DNA of 64,000 bases from NCBI RefSeq assembly GCF_001997295.1, contig NZ_CP019605.1:1860001-1924000 (forward strand), read 5' to 3'. The notes below the pieces were generated by a model. The model was given only the letters and a program-made list of their open reading frames with translations. It was not told where the DNA came from and ran no database searches. This DNA is from Tessaracoccus flavus (lineage in GTDB: Bacteria; Actinomycetota; Actinomycetes; Propionibacteriales; Propionibacteriaceae). This document shows, in pieces, positions 26,298 to 36,850 of this stretch (the stretch's first letter is position 1; each line of letters opens with the position of its first letter). A program made the position numbers and the translations under genes.

Positions 26298-28859
26298 ATG
26301 ACCGAAGCGACCGCGCCACAGCGCCTACCCGATAAGCCCGTCCTCGAAGGCCTTGAGGCCAAGTGGGGCCAGGTATGGGCGGACGAGGGCACGTACGTCT
26401 TCGAGCGCCCGTCCTCGCGCGAGGAGGTGTTCAGCATCGACACGCCTCCCCCGACGGTCTCGGGTTCGCTCCACGTCGGACACGTGTTCAGCTATACCCA
26501 CACCGACACGATCGCGCGCTTCCAGCGGATGCGCGGCAAGCACGTCTTCTACCCGATGGGGTGGGACGACAACGGGCTGCCCACCGAGCGCCGCGTGCAG
26601 AACTTCTACGGGGTGCGCTGCGACCCGTCGGTGCCGTACGACCCCGACTTCGCTCCTCCCGCGAAGCCAGACCCCAAGCGGCAGTTGCCGATCAGCCGCG
26701 CCAACTTCATCGAGCTCTGCCACGAGCTGACCGCCGTCGACGAGCAGGCGTTCGAGGAGCTCTGGAAGCAGCTCGGTCTCTCGGTCGACTGGACCACGCT
26801 CTACACCACCATCTCGGAGGAGTCCCAGAGCGTCGCGCAACGGGCGTTCCTGCGCAACCATTCGCGCGGCGAGGCCTACCTCAGCTACGCCCCGACTCTG
26901 TGGGACGTCACCTTCCAGACGGCGGTGGCGCAGGCCGAACTGGAGGCGCGGGAGTACCCGGGTGCCTATCACCGCGTCGCCTTCCACCGCCCCGATGGCG
27001 AACCCGTCTACATCGAGACCACCCGCCCTGAGCTGCTCGTCTCGGTCTGCGCGCTCATCGCCCACCCCGACGACGAGCGCTACCAGGACCTCTTCGGGAC
27101 CACGGTGACCTCACCCCTGTTCGGCGTCGAGATCCCTGTGCTCGCGCACGCAGCCGCCGAGCCCGATAAGGGCGCCGGCATCGCGATGTGCTGCACCTTC
27201 GGCGACCTCACCGACGTGCTGTGGTGGCGCGAACTCAACCTGCCCACGCGCACCGTCATCGGGCGCGACGGCCGGTTCCAGGCGGAGACGCCGGAGTGGC
27301 TGAGCAACGCCTCCGCCTACGAGCCGCTCGCCGGCAAGACGACCTTCTCCGCGCGCGAGGCCACCGTCGCGATGCTGCGCGACAGCGGGGACCTCTCTGG
27401 CGAACCGCAGGCCACCACCCGCATGGCCAACTTCTTCGAGAAGGGCGACAAGCCGCTCGAGATCGTCGCGACACGCCAGTGGTACATCCGCAACGGCGGT
27501 CGGGACGAGGATCTCAAGCAGCACCTCATCGGTCTCGGGGAGCAGCTCGAGTGGACCCCGCAGCACATGTCACACCGCTACGAGAACTGGGTGTCCGGCC
27601 TCAACGGGGACTGGCTCGTCTCCCGTCAGCGCTTCTTCGGCGTGCCGTTCCCCGTCTGGTACAAACTGGACGCCGACGGCGAGCCGAACTACGACGAGCC
27701 GATCATGGCCGACGAGGACAGCCTCCCCATCGATCCGGTGACCACCGCCCCGCCCGGGTTCACCGAGGATCAGCGCAATCAGCCCGGCGGCTTCATGGCC
27801 GATCCTGATGTCATGGACACATGGGCCACCTCGTCGCTGACGCCGCACCTCGCGTGCGGGTGGGAACGGGATCCGGAGCTGTTCGGCCTGACGTTCCCCA
27901 TGGACATGGCTCCCCAGGCTCACGACATCATCCGCACGTGGCTCTTCAGCCGCGTGGTTCGCGCCAACTTCGAAAACGGCTCCCTGCCGTGGAAGCGCGC
28001 CACCATCTCCGGGTTCGTCGTGGACCCCGACCGCAAGAAGATGAGCAAGTCGAAGGGCAACGTCGTCGTGCCCACCGACATCCTCGACAAGTACGGCTCC
28101 GACGCTGTGCGCTGGCGCGCCTCCATGGCCCGGCCCGGGCTCGACTCGCCGTTCGACGAGACGCAGATGAAGGTCGGTCGCCGCCTCGCGATGAAGGTGC
28201 TCAACGCCGGCAAGTTCGTGCTGTCGATGGCCGACGACTCCGCCGGCCTCAGCGCGGTCACCAACCCGGTCGACAAGGCGATGCTCGCCGCGCTGGCCGG
28301 CGTGGTGCGCGCGGCGACGGACTCGTTCGAGGCGTTCGACTACACCGGCGCGCTGGAGGTGGCAGAGACGTTCTTCTGGGCGTTCTGCGACGACTACCTG
28401 GAGCTCGTGAAGGAGCGCGCCTACGGCGCGCATTCGCCGGCCGAGCAGGCCTCCGCGCAGGCTGCCCTGGCACTGGCCCTGGACGTCCAGCTGCGCCTGT
28501 TCGCACCGTTCCTGCCCTTCGTCACCGAGGAGGTGTGGCGGTGGACGCACGAGACCTCCGTCCACCGCGCCACGTGGCCCGAGGTTCAGGAGCTGGCCAC
28601 CGACGGCGAACCTGCCCTCCTCGCCGACGTCGCCACTGCCCTCATCACCATCCGCGGCGCCAAGTCCAACGCGAAGGTGTCGATGAAGGCTGAGGTGTCC
28701 CGGGCCTCGTTCACGGGCCCGGCCCAGGTGGTCGAGCGTCTGCGCACCATTGAGCCGGATCTCAGGGCGGTGGGCCGCCTCACCGGCGACGTCACCTGGA
28801 CCGAGAACGATGCCCCGCTCTCGGTGGACGTCGAGCTCGCCGAGCCGCCAGCTTCCTGA
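26298..28859 (+). CDS. valS: Valyl-tRNA synthetase
   Basis: ValRS charges tRNA-Val. The 853-aa class I synthetase has the HIGH-type motif HVGH within TPPPTVSGSLHVGHVFSYTH near residue 55. The KMSKS loop is KKMSKSKGNVV, an editing domain lies between them, and the C-terminal anticodon-binding region contains FLPFVTEEVW. The NGLPTERRVQNFYGVRCDPS segment is typical of the actinobacterial ValRS branch. I see no long C-terminal coiled coil of the kind found in E. coli ValRS. ATG 26298 follows the upstream terminator by 55 bp. Confidence 0.96.
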   Translation: MTEATAPQRLPDKPVLEGLEAKWGQVWADEGTYVFERPSSREEVFSIDTPPPTVSGSLHVGHVFSYTHTDTIARFQRMRGKHVFYPMGWDDNGLPTERRVQNFYGVRCDPSVPYDPDFAPPAKPDPKRQLPISRANFIELCHELTAVDEQAFEELWKQLGLSVDWTTLYTTISEESQSVAQRAFLRNHSRGEAYLSYAPTLWDVTFQTAVAQAELEAREYPGAYHRVAFHRPDGEPVYIETTRPELLVSVCALIAHPDDERYQDLFGTTVTSPLFGVEIPVLAHAAAEPDKGAGIAMCCTFGDLTDVLWWRELNLPTRTVIGRDGRFQAETPEWLSNASAYEPLAGKTTFSAREATVAMLRDSGDLSGEPQATTRMANFFEKGDKPLEIVATRQWYIRNGGRDEDLKQHLIGLGEQLEWTPQHMSHRYENWVSGLNGDWLVSRQRFFGVPFPVWYKLDADGEPNYDEPIMADEDSLPIDPVTTAPPGFTEDQRNQPGGFMADPDVMDTWATSSLTPHLACGWERDPELFGLTFPMDMAPQAHDIIRTWLFSRVVRANFENGSLPWKRATISGFVVDPDRKKMSKSKGNVVVPTDILDKYGSDAVRWRASMARPGLDSPFDETQMKVGRRLAMKVLNAGKFVLSMADDSAGLSAVTNPVDKAMLAALAGVVRAATDSFEAFDYTGALEVAETFFWAFCDDYLELVKERAYGAHSPAEQASAQAALALALDVQLRLFAPFLPFVTEEVWRWTHETSVHRATWPEVQELATDGEPALLADVATALITIRGAKSNAKVSMKAEVSRASFTGPAQVVERLRTIEPDLRAVGRLTGDVTWTENDAPLSVDVELAEPPAS

Positions 28860-28966
28860 CGGTCGCTGACCCTCGCTGCCCGGTCGGCCCCGCTCCTGAG
28901 CGCCAGCCACGCTGGGGCCGACCGACTATGCGGCTCGCGGGGCACTGAGGGCTGGCACGCAGGACC

Positions 28967-29052
28967 GAGTTGAGCAAGTGAGATGGGTCAACGCCGCGAC
29001 ACGCCGGTGTAACAGCGTTACGCTTCGTTGACCCATCTCATTTGCTCAACTC
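28967..29052. repeat. Long inverted repeat (27-bp arms) between valS and the S41 protease gene
   Basis: The left arm, 28967-28993, opens GAGTTGAGCAAGTGAGATGG; the right arm, 29026-29052, is its complement with one G-U-compatible difference. The 32-nt interval holds a second small stem, GTAAC/GTTAC. It lies between convergent genes and has lower GC than its surroundings. It could act as a bidirectional transcription stop, although neither side has a U-tract, or be a relic of a small mobile repeat. Confidence 0.88.
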
Positions 29053-29134
29053 TCTTCCCCTCCGGGCACGGGCAACGGGGCACACCAGCCCGCCCGGGCT
29101 GCCGACCCGAGCCCCTGAACCCAAGAACAGGGGA

Positions 29135-32100
29135 TCAGCCGAAGCGGGGGTCCGGGAGGGTCGGCGGTGTGGCCGCCGGGCGCTCCGCGAGCCGCTTCAA
29201 CGCCTCATCGATCGCCGCGTCCAACTGGACATCCGACTCCGACTCCCACTCCGCCGGGCCTACCTCGACGGTGATGTCCGGCTCGACGCCGTTGTTCTCC
29301 AGGCCGAAACCGACCTTGTCGAACGAGATCCAGTACCGCGGCTGGGTCACCTCGGTGCCGTCGACGAGCGAGAACCGGCCGTCGATGCCGACGACCCCAC
29401 CCCAGCTGCGCTCCCCCACGACGGGGCCGAGGCCGAGCTCCTGGGCGGCGGCGGCGACGATGTCGCCGTCGGATCCCGCGAAGGGATTCGTCACAAACAC
29501 CACCGGCCCGCGCGCGGCCTGGCTGGGATACGTGCCGACCTCCTCGTGGTGACGCGCACCGTGCCACCCGATCGCCCGGCGGGCGAGCCGTTCGATCACA
29601 AGCTCGGAGGTGTGGCCTCCGCCGTTGAAGCGGACATCGACGATCACCGCCTCGCAGCGCATGGCACGGTCGATCAGCCGATGGAACTCGGCCCAGCCGT
29701 GCGCCATCATGTCGGGAACGTGGACGTAGCCCACGCGTCCGCCGGACCGTTCGGCCGTGTAGCGCACGCGGCCATCGACCCAGGCGTGGTAGCGAAGCGG
29801 GGTCTCACTCGGCGTCGGCACGACGGCGACGCGCCGCTTCTGCCGTCCCCGGGCCAGCGTCAGCTCCACGACCTTGTCGGCCGCGACCATAAGCAGGGCG
29901 CCGACGCTGGGCGCCGAGGCTGTGGGGTGCCCATCGATCGCGACGACGACGTCCCCGGGGGCGGCCGCGACTCCCGCCGCGCGCAGCGGGGATCTCGCCC
30001 GGTGGTCGGAGGTCTCACCCGGAAGGATCGAGCGGATGACCAGCTCGCCCTTGGCGTTGCGGTCGAACTCCGCGCCGAGGAACGCGACCCTCGACGAATC
30101 GTCCCCGCTGCGCGGGGGGTCCACGTACGCATGGGAGGTGTTGAGCTCGCCCACCGTCTCCCACAGGACATCGACCAGATCGTCGCGGCTGGCGATCCGC
30201 TCCACGAGCGGGCGGTAACGCGCGACCGCCGCCGACCAGTCGGTGCCGTCGAAGTCCTCACGCCAGAAGTGGTCGCGCATGAGCCGGGCGTTCTCGTCGA
30301 ACATCTGCCGCCACTCGGCCCGCGGATCAAGCTCACGCCGAAGCCGCGTCAGGTCCACAGCGATCTTCGCGTCGTCATCGTCGGCCGAGTGCTGGGCGTC
30401 CTGGACCCAGAACTCCTCCCCGTTGCGGACCAGCAGACGCTCGCCGTCGCCACTCACCGCCGCGCCGTCGCAGCCGTCGACGACGACCGTCAACTTCCGC
30501 GTCTTGAACGAGTAGTACTCGACCTGGTCCTTCACCTCGCCCTCGACACCCGCCCGGAGCGAGCCAAGCTCACCCTGGGACCGGATCGCGAGCCACAGCA
30601 GTCCCTCCTTGGATGCCTGGAGGGCGGCGTAACGCGCGGAAGGAACGGGCAACGGCACCATGCGGTCCTCGACGCCCTCGAGGTCGAAGACGACGGCGGC
30701 GGGGGTCTCGTCCCGCTCCCTCTCCCCGTGCTCCTTGTCCTCCGTCTTGTCGTCAGGCTCGCTGATCGGCCACCCGTCCGCCGCGGGCCCGAAGGGAGCG
30801 GGTTCGGTGGCCTGCAGTGGAACCAGCCAGGGGCGCACCGTATTGGTGAAGCTGAGGTCGAAGCCGAGTTCGTCGTAGCTGGGGTCGATCGTCCGGCTGG
30901 ACAGGAAGCAGAGGTGCCGTCCGTCGTGGGTGAAGGTGGGCGAGAAGTCGTTGAACTGCCCGCGGGTGAGTGTGAACGAACGGTCCTCGGCGAGGTCGTA
31001 GCCGACGAGCTGTCCCAGCATCCCCTCATAGGCCAGCGCATTGCGCCACACCAGGTATCGGCCGTCGGGCGACGAGGTGAAGCCCGACGGCTCCCCCGTG
31101 GCGGAGCGCCCGAGCTTCTTGACCGACGCCCGCGCCACGTCCACCAGGTACACGCTGCCGTCGTGGCTCCCGACCGCAACCTTGGTGCCGTCGCGGTTGG
31201 GTTCCAGCGCCAGCACCCGGCCGATCCGGCCGGAGGCGATTCGACGCGGGGCGCCGTCGCCGTCCAACTGGCGGACCTCGAGGCAGTCCTCGCCGTCCGC
31301 GTCGCTGACCCAAATGCCCCGTCCGGTGGCGTCGAGGAACCGCGGCTCGCGGATCCTGACGCCGGCTGTGTCGGCCACCGCGCGGGCGGGCCCCCCGCGA
31401 TGGGTGAGCAGGTAGGCCGCGCCGCGCCACTCCACCAGCGATGAGTCGCCGCCCTGGTCCGGCACCACCGACTCCAGCCGGTCGGTCGGCTGGACGGGCT
31501 GGGGGGCGGGGACGCCGACGGAGGTGGTGAACTCGAGCTTTTGCGCCTCGGCCTTGAGCGACGCCATGTGGAACAGCTCGCCGCGTGCGTGATAGACGAT
31601 CGCCTGTCCGTCGCTGACGGCGTCACGGACGTAGCCGTCGTCGACCGAATGGAACGTGTGCTGACGCAGATCCCTCCCGGCGGAGTTGACCGACCAGAGC
31701 TGTGCTTGGACATCGGAGCCTTCGCCACGGTCCGACGTGAACGCGAGACGGTCGCCGACCCAGGTCGGCCAGAACAAACCGGCACGTTCGTCCGGCAACA
31801 CGCGCTTCCAGTCGGTGGTGCCATCCGCGGACACCCACAGCCTCGCCGCCATCCCGCCGCGGTACCTCTTCCAGCCCGATGGATCCCTGAAGTTCACCGA
31901 CGCGACCGCCACCCTGCCCTTGCGGTGCACAGCGGCAGCCGCCGCCAGCCCCCACGGCATGCGCCTCAGCTCGCCGTCGAGTGACAGCGAGTACATCGAC
32001 GCGTCGATGCGGTGGACGCCCTCGTGGTCGGAGCTCAGCAGCAGGTGCTGGTCGTCGAGCCAGCCGGAGACGAGCATGCGGCGGGCGCTTAGCCAGGTGA

Positions 32101-32338
32101 GCCGTCGGGTGCCTCCGTCGAGCGCCACCACGTACGCGTCCCACCCACCGTTGGTCGTGGCGGTGAACGCCACCCTGCTTCCGTCCGGCGAGAAGCGCGG
32201 GTTCCGGGGAGACTCCTCTCCGAGGGTGATGCGCGCCGCGCGGCCGCCACCGAGCGCGCCCAGCCAGAGGTCGTCGTCGGCGACGAACACCACGGAATCG
32301 CCGGAGAGGTGCGGGTAACGAAGATAGCCACGGGTCAC
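29135..32338 (-). CDS. Tricorn-like S41 family protease
   Basis: This 1067-aa protein resembles tricorn protease. The N-terminal half contains WD/TolB-like propeller repeats (NPRFSPDGSRVAFTA is one of several SPDG blades), a second propeller follows, then a PDZ-like segment around 760-840. The C-terminal S41 catalytic domain has VTNPFAGSDGDIVAAAA, with the nucleophile Ser at about 956. It likely degrades peptides to small fragments. There is no signal peptide, so it is probably cytoplasmic. The start is GTG 32338 with a weak ribosome binding site. It converges with valS. Confidence 0.92.
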   Translation of the reverse strand: MTRGYLRYPHLSGDSVVFVADDDLWLGALGGGRAARITLGEESPRNPRFSPDGSRVAFTATTNGGWDAYVVALDGGTRRLTWLSARRMLVSGWLDDQHLLLSSDHEGVHRIDASMYSLSLDGELRRMPWGLAAAAAVHRKGRVAVASVNFRDPSGWKRYRGGMAARLWVSADGTTDWKRVLPDERAGLFWPTWVGDRLAFTSDRGEGSDVQAQLWSVNSAGRDLRQHTFHSVDDGYVRDAVSDGQAIVYHARGELFHMASLKAEAQKLEFTTSVGVPAPQPVQPTDRLESVVPDQGGDSSLVEWRGAAYLLTHRGGPARAVADTAGVRIREPRFLDATGRGIWVSDADGEDCLEVRQLDGDGAPRRIASGRIGRVLALEPNRDGTKVAVGSHDGSVYLVDVARASVKKLGRSATGEPSGFTSSPDGRYLVWRNALAYEGMLGQLVGYDLAEDRSFTLTRGQFNDFSPTFTHDGRHLCFLSSRTIDPSYDELGFDLSFTNTVRPWLVPLQATEPAPFGPAADGWPISEPDDKTEDKEHGERERDETPAAVVFDLEGVEDRMVPLPVPSARYAALQASKEGLLWLAIRSQGELGSLRAGVEGEVKDQVEYYSFKTRKLTVVVDGCDGAAVSGDGERLLVRNGEEFWVQDAQHSADDDDAKIAVDLTRLRRELDPRAEWRQMFDENARLMRDHFWREDFDGTDWSAAVARYRPLVERIASRDDLVDVLWETVGELNTSHAYVDPPRSGDDSSRVAFLGAEFDRNAKGELVIRSILPGETSDHRARSPLRAAGVAAAPGDVVVAIDGHPTASAPSVGALLMVAADKVVELTLARGRQKRRVAVVPTPSETPLRYHAWVDGRVRYTAERSGGRVGYVHVPDMMAHGWAEFHRLIDRAMRCEAVIVDVRFNGGGHTSELVIERLARRAIGWHGARHHEEVGTYPSQAARGPVVFVTNPFAGSDGDIVAAAAQELGLGPVVGERSWGGVVGIDGRFSLVDGTEVTQPRYWISFDKVGFGLENNGVEPDITVEVGPAEWESESDVQLDAAIDEALKRLAERPAATPPTLPDPRFG

Positions 32339-32503
32339 GCCGCCAAAGATACAACCCCGCCCCGACCTGTCGCGGACTCTGGGGAACGCGCAGAGCGTCC
32401 GCCCGTTTGCCCACGATCCCTCGCCCAGCGCTGACCCCTCCCTAGGGTGCTGAGAGTCCCCGTGTCGGCCCGCCGACCGTCAATGAAGAACCTTGGAGGA
32501 CCC

Positions 32504-32890
32504 ATGAAACCTGTGCCACAACCGCCACTGAGGCGTCTGGGCCGCGATCGGTATGGCGGCAGCTCTGGCCGCTGGCCCGACGTCATTCGCGCCGTCGGCG
32601 ACGGCCCAGCCGAACACCGCGCCCGACATCATTCCCTCGCTCCAGACCTGGACCGGGGGCGAGGGTCGCTTCGACATCGCCCCCGCCGCGCGGATCGTGA
32701 CCGACGACGCAGAGTTGGCTGACGTTGCCCGCAGTTCGCCGATGGTCTCGAGGCTGCGACGGGCCTGGACCTCACCGTCGTCGACGGCGCAGCCCGGGCT
32801 GGCGACCTGGTGCTGGACCTCGACGAGACCCTCGACCACTCCAACGGAATGTCAGGAGGTTTCAGCGTATGCCCAAGCCAACCCTCGTAA
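32504..32890 (+). pseudogene. Broken GH20 beta-N-acetylhexosaminidase, N-terminal remnant
   Basis: Three reading frames must be joined to read one protein. A start at ATG 32504, after TTGGAGGA, gives a basic N-terminus. A frame change near 32550 then yields a signal-peptide core ending PSATAQPN. This runs into PDIIPSLQTWTGGEGRFDIA and ARIVTDDAELADVAR. A second frame change near 32735 continues as QFADGLEAATGLDLTVVDGA and LVLDLDETLDHSNGM before a stop at 32890. The order matches the N-terminal domain of secreted GH20 hexosaminidases (Glyco_hydro_20b); the catalytic barrel is missing altogether. At least two frameshifts and a large deletion make this a decayed gene. Confidence 0.8.
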
Positions 32891-32926
32891 CGACGTTCGC
32901 GTTAAGAAGGGCTGAACAACCCACCG

Positions 32927-34204
32927 TCAGGCTGAGAGGTCGCGGCGGCTGGCGAGCTGCGCCCGCGGGATGAGGGTCGGCAGAGCTTCGCCTCTGACTG
33001 CCTCGGCCGTCACGACCACCTGCGCGACGTCCTCATCGGACGGCACGTCGAACATCGTCTCCAACAGCAGGCTCTCGAGGATGGCGCGGAGCCCGCGCGC
33101 GCCGGTGCCGCGTTCGAGGGCGAGGTCGGCGATGGCCCCGACCGCGTCGTCGGTGAACTCCAGTTGGACGCCGTCGAGTTCAAACAGCTTCTGGAACTGT
33201 CGCGTGAGCGCATTTTTGGGTTCCACAAGGATCCGGACCAGGGCGTCCCTGTCAAGTGGCGACACGCTCGTCAGCATCGGGAGGCGACCGATGAATTCGG
33301 GGATGAGCCCAAACTTGTGGAGGTCCTCCGGACGCACCTGCGCGAAGGGTTCCGCCGAGGGCTCACGAGCCTCCGCCGAGTTGTTGAAGCCGAGCGGACG
33401 CTTGCCGACGCGGGCGTTGATGATCTCCTCGAGCCCCGCGAAGGCGCCTCCCACGATGAAGAGGATCTTGGTGGTGTCGATCTGCAGGAAATCCTGGTGC
33501 GGGTGCTTGCGTCCCCCCTGCGGCGGTACCGAGGCGACGGTCCCCTCGAGGATCTTCAGCAGCGCCTGCTGCACACCCTCGCCTGAGACGTCGCGGGTGA
33601 TCGACGGGTTCTCCGACTTGCGGGCCACCTTGTCGATCTCGTCGATGTAGATGATGCCGGTCTCCGCCTTGGCGATGTCGAAGTCGGCCGCCTGGATGAG
33701 CTTCAGCAGGATGTTCTCGACGTCCTCGCCGACATAGCCCGCCTCGGTCAACGCGGTGGCGTCCGCCATCGCGAACGGGACGTTGAGCATCTTGGCCAGC
33801 GTCTGCGCGAGGTACGTCTTCCCGCAGCCCGTAGGTCCGATCAGGAGGATGTTGGACTTGCCGACCTCGACGTCGTCGTTCTCCGCCCGGCGGCCGTGGC
33901 TCTGCTGCGCCTGGATGCGCTTGTAGTGGTTGTAGACCGCCACCGAGAGCGTCTTCTTGGCCGTGTCCTGACCGATGACGTAGCTGTCGAGGAAGTCGCG
34001 GATCTCACGGGGCTTGGGCAGCTCCTCGACCAGTCCGGTGTCGGTGGTCTCGGGGAACTCCTCCTCGATGATCTCGTTGCACAGCGCGATGCACTCGTCA
34101 CAGATGTAGACCCCGGGGCCTGCGATCAGCTTCTTGACCTGCTTCTGGCTCTTCCCGCAGAAATTGCACTTGAACAGGTCGCCCGATTCGCCGATTCGTG
34201 CCAC
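32927..34204 (-). CDS. clpX: ClpXP protease ATPase subunit ClpX
   Basis: ClpX unfolds substrates and feeds them to ClpP. The 425-aa protein has an N-terminal zinc domain (C13, C16, C35, C38). The AAA+ module has Walker A GPTGCGKT near 122, Walker [10 protein letters not shown], and the sensor 2 region [13 protein letters not shown]. The ClpP-contacting IGF-type loop is present in the expected region (RPLGFN nearby). GTG 34204 has GGAGGTGG upstream. The gene lies downstream of clpP2 on the same strand, 106 bp apart, giving the order tig, AI-2E permease, clpP1, clpP2, clpX. Confidence 0.97.
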   Translation of the reverse strand: MARIGESGDLFKCNFCGKSQKQVKKLIAGPGVYICDECIALCNEIIEEEFPETTDTGLVEELPKPREIRDFLDSYVIGQDTAKKTLSVAVYNHYKRIQAQQSHGRRAENDDVEVGKSNILLIGPTGCGKTYLAQTLAKMLNVPFAMADATALTEAGYVGEDVENILLKLIQAADFDIAKAETGIIYIDEIDKVARKSENPSITRDVSGEGVQQALLKILEGTVASVPPQGGRKHPHQDFLQIDTTKILFIVGGAFAGLEEIINARVGKRPLGFNNSAEAREPSAEPFAQVRPEDLHKFGLIPEFIGRLPMLTSVSPLDRDALVRILVEPKNALTRQFQKLFELDGVQLEFTDDAVGAIADLALERGTGARGLRAILESLLLETMFDVPSDEDVAQVVVTAEAVRGEALPTLIPRAQLASRRDLSA

Positions 34205-34310
34205 GTGACGTCCACCTCCCGCCTAGATCGTTGCGTGCGTCCTCGATCCCCACACTACCCGGCGGGGGGTCGGCAGACCCGGCGGACGCGCGGCCCGCCG
34301 GGTTCACCCG

Positions 34311-34925
34311 CTAGTTCAGTTCCTTGAGCGACGGCAGGATGTCGTCGACGATGCCGTACTCCACCGCTTCGGCGGCGGTCAGATACTTGTCGCGCTCGAT
34401 GTCCTTGGTGATCTTCTCGAGTTCCTGGCCGGTGTCGTTGGCCAGCATCGTCTCCATGAGGGATCGGATGCGCAGGATCTCCTTCGCCTGGATCTCCAGG
34501 TCAGAGCTCTGTCCGTAGCCGCCCTCGGTGGCCGGCTGATGGATCAGGATCCGCGAATTGGGCAGCGCCAACCGCTTCCCCTTCGTGCCCGCCGCCAGCA
34601 GCACCGCGGCCGCCGACGCCGCCTGCCCCAGACACACGGTCTGGATGTCCGGCTTGATGTAGCGCATCGTGTCGTAGATCGCGGTGAGCGCGGTGAACGA
34701 ACCGCCCGGGGAGTTGATGTAGATCGAGATCTGGCGCTCGGGGTCCATCGACTGGAGGCACAGGAGCTGCGCCATGACCGCGTTCGCGACCTCGTCGTTG
34801 ATGGGGGTGCCGAGGAAGATGATGCGGTCCTCGAAGAGCTTCGTGTAGGGGTCCACCCGCCGCATGCCGTAGCTGGTGCGCTCTTCCCACTGTGGGATGT
34901 AGTAGTTCATATCCATTCCGGTCAC
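34311..34925 (-). CDS. clpP2: ATP-dependent Clp protease proteolytic subunit ClpP2
   Basis: The 204-aa serine protease subunit has catalytic Ser104 in [11 protein letters not shown], His129 in ILIHQP, and an Asp in the [11 protein letters not shown] region. Actinobacteria carry two ClpPs that assemble into a mixed ClpP1P2 barrel. Which gene is called P1 or P2 follows gene order here. GTG 34925 overlaps the stop of the upstream clpP as GTGA, so the two subunits are translationally coupled, consistent with their joint assembly. Confidence 0.94.
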   Translation of the reverse strand: MTGMDMNYYIPQWEERTSYGMRRVDPYTKLFEDRIIFLGTPINDEVANAVMAQLLCLQSMDPERQISIYINSPGGSFTALTAIYDTMRYIKPDIQTVCLGQAASAAAVLLAAGTKGKRLALPNSRILIHQPATEGGYGQSSDLEIQAKEILRIRSLMETMLANDTGQELEKITKDIERDKYLTAAEAVEYGIVDDILPSLKELN

Positions 34926-35545
34926 TGGTTAGGGGCCTCGGTCGTGATCTGCGAGGCGCGCTCGTAGACGTGGTCGATGAAGCCGTACTCGAGGGCCTGC
35001 TCGGCGGTGAACCACCGGTCACGGTCCGAGTCCGCCTCGATCTGCTCCACCGTCTGCCCGGTGTGCTCGGCGATCAGCCTGGCCATGGTCCTCTTGATGT
35101 GCAGCGACTGCTCCGCCTGGATGCGGATGTCCGACGCGGTGCCGCCCAGTCCGCCGGAGGGCTGGTGCATCATGATGCGGCTGTGCGGGAGCGCGAAGCG
35201 CTTGCCCGGCGTTCCGGCGGAGAGCAGGAACTGCCCCATGGAGGCCGCCAGCCCCATTGCGACCGTGGCGACGTCGTTGCTGATCCACTGCATCGTGTCG
35301 AAGATCGCCATGCCGGAGTCGACTGAGCCGCCGGGAGAGTTGATGTAGAGGTAGATGTCCTTGTGAGGGTCCTCCGCGTTGAGCAGGAGCATCTGCGCGC
35401 AGATGGCGTTCGCGTTCTCGTCCTTGACCTCCGAGCCGAGGAAGATGATCCGGTTGGCGAGAAGGGCTGAATAGACGTTGTCGTTCATGCCGAGGCCGAG
35501 TGCGCCCGGCCCGGCCATTCGGGTGTCATGTGGAGTCTGAGTCAC
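34922..35545 (-). CDS. clpP1: ATP-dependent Clp protease proteolytic subunit ClpP1
   Basis: The 207-aa subunit has catalytic Ser102 in [14 protein letters not shown], His127 in IMMHQPSGG, and an Asp in [13 protein letters not shown]. It starts at GTG 35545 and ends overlapping the downstream clpP2. The N-terminus carries a short, likely processed leader before [17 protein letters not shown]. It is cotranscribed with clpP2 and probably expressed together with clpX. Confidence 0.95.
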   Translation of the reverse strand: MTQTPHDTRMAGPGALGLGMNDNVYSALLANRIIFLGSEVKDENANAICAQMLLLNAEDPHKDIYLYINSPGGSVDSGMAIFDTMQWISNDVATVAMGLAASMGQFLLSAGTPGKRFALPHSRIMMHQPSGGLGGTASDIRIQAEQSLHIKRTMARLIAEHTGQTVEQIEADSDRDRWFTAEQALEYGFIDHVYERASQITTEAPNQ

Positions 35546-35618
35546 GCACCTAACCTACCGGGAAACGCGCGATACCCAAGGGCCAACCCCGTTGTTCGCC
35601 GACGGCCGTTCCGGCGAG

Positions 35619-36767
35619 TCAGTCGGAGTGCTCGCTGCGGGTCTCCTCGGGATGCACGTCGACGTCCCCGATGGGGTCGTTGCTGATGAAGGCGTTGACC
35701 CAGCGCAGCCGGGGATCGGGGTCGATGAGCAGTGCTTTGACGGCCAGCGTGCTGGGCAGCGCGATGAGGGCGCCCAGGGGCCCGAACACCCAGGCCCACA
35801 GCAGCAGGGAGATGAAGGAGATCGTGCCGGTCACCCCGACGGCGTCGCCCGCGACCTTGGGCTGGATGAACGCCTGGAAGACGACGTTGATGACACCGTA
35901 GGCCGCGATGACGAACGTTGCCGTCACCGGGCCCTGCTCGAAGTAGGCCAGGAGCGCCGGCGGGACAAGGCCGAGGAAGAAGCCCACGTTGGGGATGTAG
36001 TTGGTCACGAAGCTGAGCACCGCCCACACCAGCGGCAGCGAGACCCCGAGTGCCACCAGCACGATGCCGTCGAGGACGGCCACGACCAGGCCGAACACCG
36101 TGGTCACCACCCAGTAGCGCCGAATCCCGGCCACGAAGGACGAGATGGCGTCGGTGAACTCGGGGTGCAGCCGGTGGGTGAGGGTGGTCCGCTTGGTGAG
36201 CATCGTGAGGTCCACGATCATGAAGACCATCGCGACGAGGATGATGAGAATGATGCCGGCCGCCCCAGAGGCGTTGGAGATCAGGCCACCGGCCAGTCCG
36301 AGCAGGCTCTCGGGCGAGATGCTGTCCAAGGACTCGGTGAAGCTGACGTTGTCGATACCGAAGCTCCCCAGTAGAGACACTCCCCGATCGAACAGTTCGA
36401 CGAACCGTTCCGAGTACTCCGACAGGGCTCCGATCATGGCGGTGATCGACCAGACCAGCATGGCAGCGCCCAGCAGGATCACGGTGAAGACGGCGACGCC
36501 GGTGATGACCGCTGCGATCCCGCGCGGGACGCGGCTAGCCACCAGCCAGACGAACAGGGGGTAGGCCACCACCATCAGGTTCACCGCGAGGAAGATCGGC
36601 GCGATGATGCCGGAGATGCTCTGCAGTAGCGCAAGCGACAGACCGATCGCGGCCAGCGAGATCGCCACCGCCACGAGCATCGGGAGCCCGGGCCTGGCTG
36701 TGTCGCCCGGCCCCACGTCCTGGGGCGGGTCGGTGTCCTCGACGGGAGTGCGCGCCTCCGGGCTCAT
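35619..36767 (-). CDS. AI-2E family transporter
   Basis: The 382-aa polytopic membrane protein has the AI-2E (PerM/YdiK) layout: an N-terminal pair of helices, a soluble loop rich in Ser/Glu, and C-terminal helices with ALGVSLPLVWAVLSFVTNYIPNVG, which matches the family's conserved FxxxxIPxxG segment. Members have been linked to AI-2 export or Na+/H+ antiport; the substrate is not predictable. It lies between tig and clpP1 on the same strand, with 73 bp to clpP1. Confidence 0.88.
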   Translation of the reverse strand: MSPEARTPVEDTDPPQDVGPGDTARPGLPMLVAVAISLAAIGLSLALLQSISGIIAPIFLAVNLMVVAYPLFVWLVASRVPRGIAAVITGVAVFTVILLGAAMLVWSITAMIGALSEYSERFVELFDRGVSLLGSFGIDNVSFTESLDSISPESLLGLAGGLISNASGAAGIILIILVAMVFMIVDLTMLTKRTTLTHRLHPEFTDAISSFVAGIRRYWVVTTVFGLVVAVLDGIVLVALGVSLPLVWAVLSFVTNYIPNVGFFLGLVPPALLAYFEQGPVTATFVIAAYGVINVVFQAFIQPKVAGDAVGVTGTISFISLLLWAWVFGPLGALIALPSTLAVKALLIDPDPRLRWVNAFISNDPIGDVDVHPEETRSEHSD

Positions 36768-36850
36768 GCGGTGCCTCCTTGCTCGGCGCGAGTCTAACCG
36801 TCAGGCGCCTGGGCCCGTGTCCGATCCCGTCCGGCGCTGTAACTCCCAAG

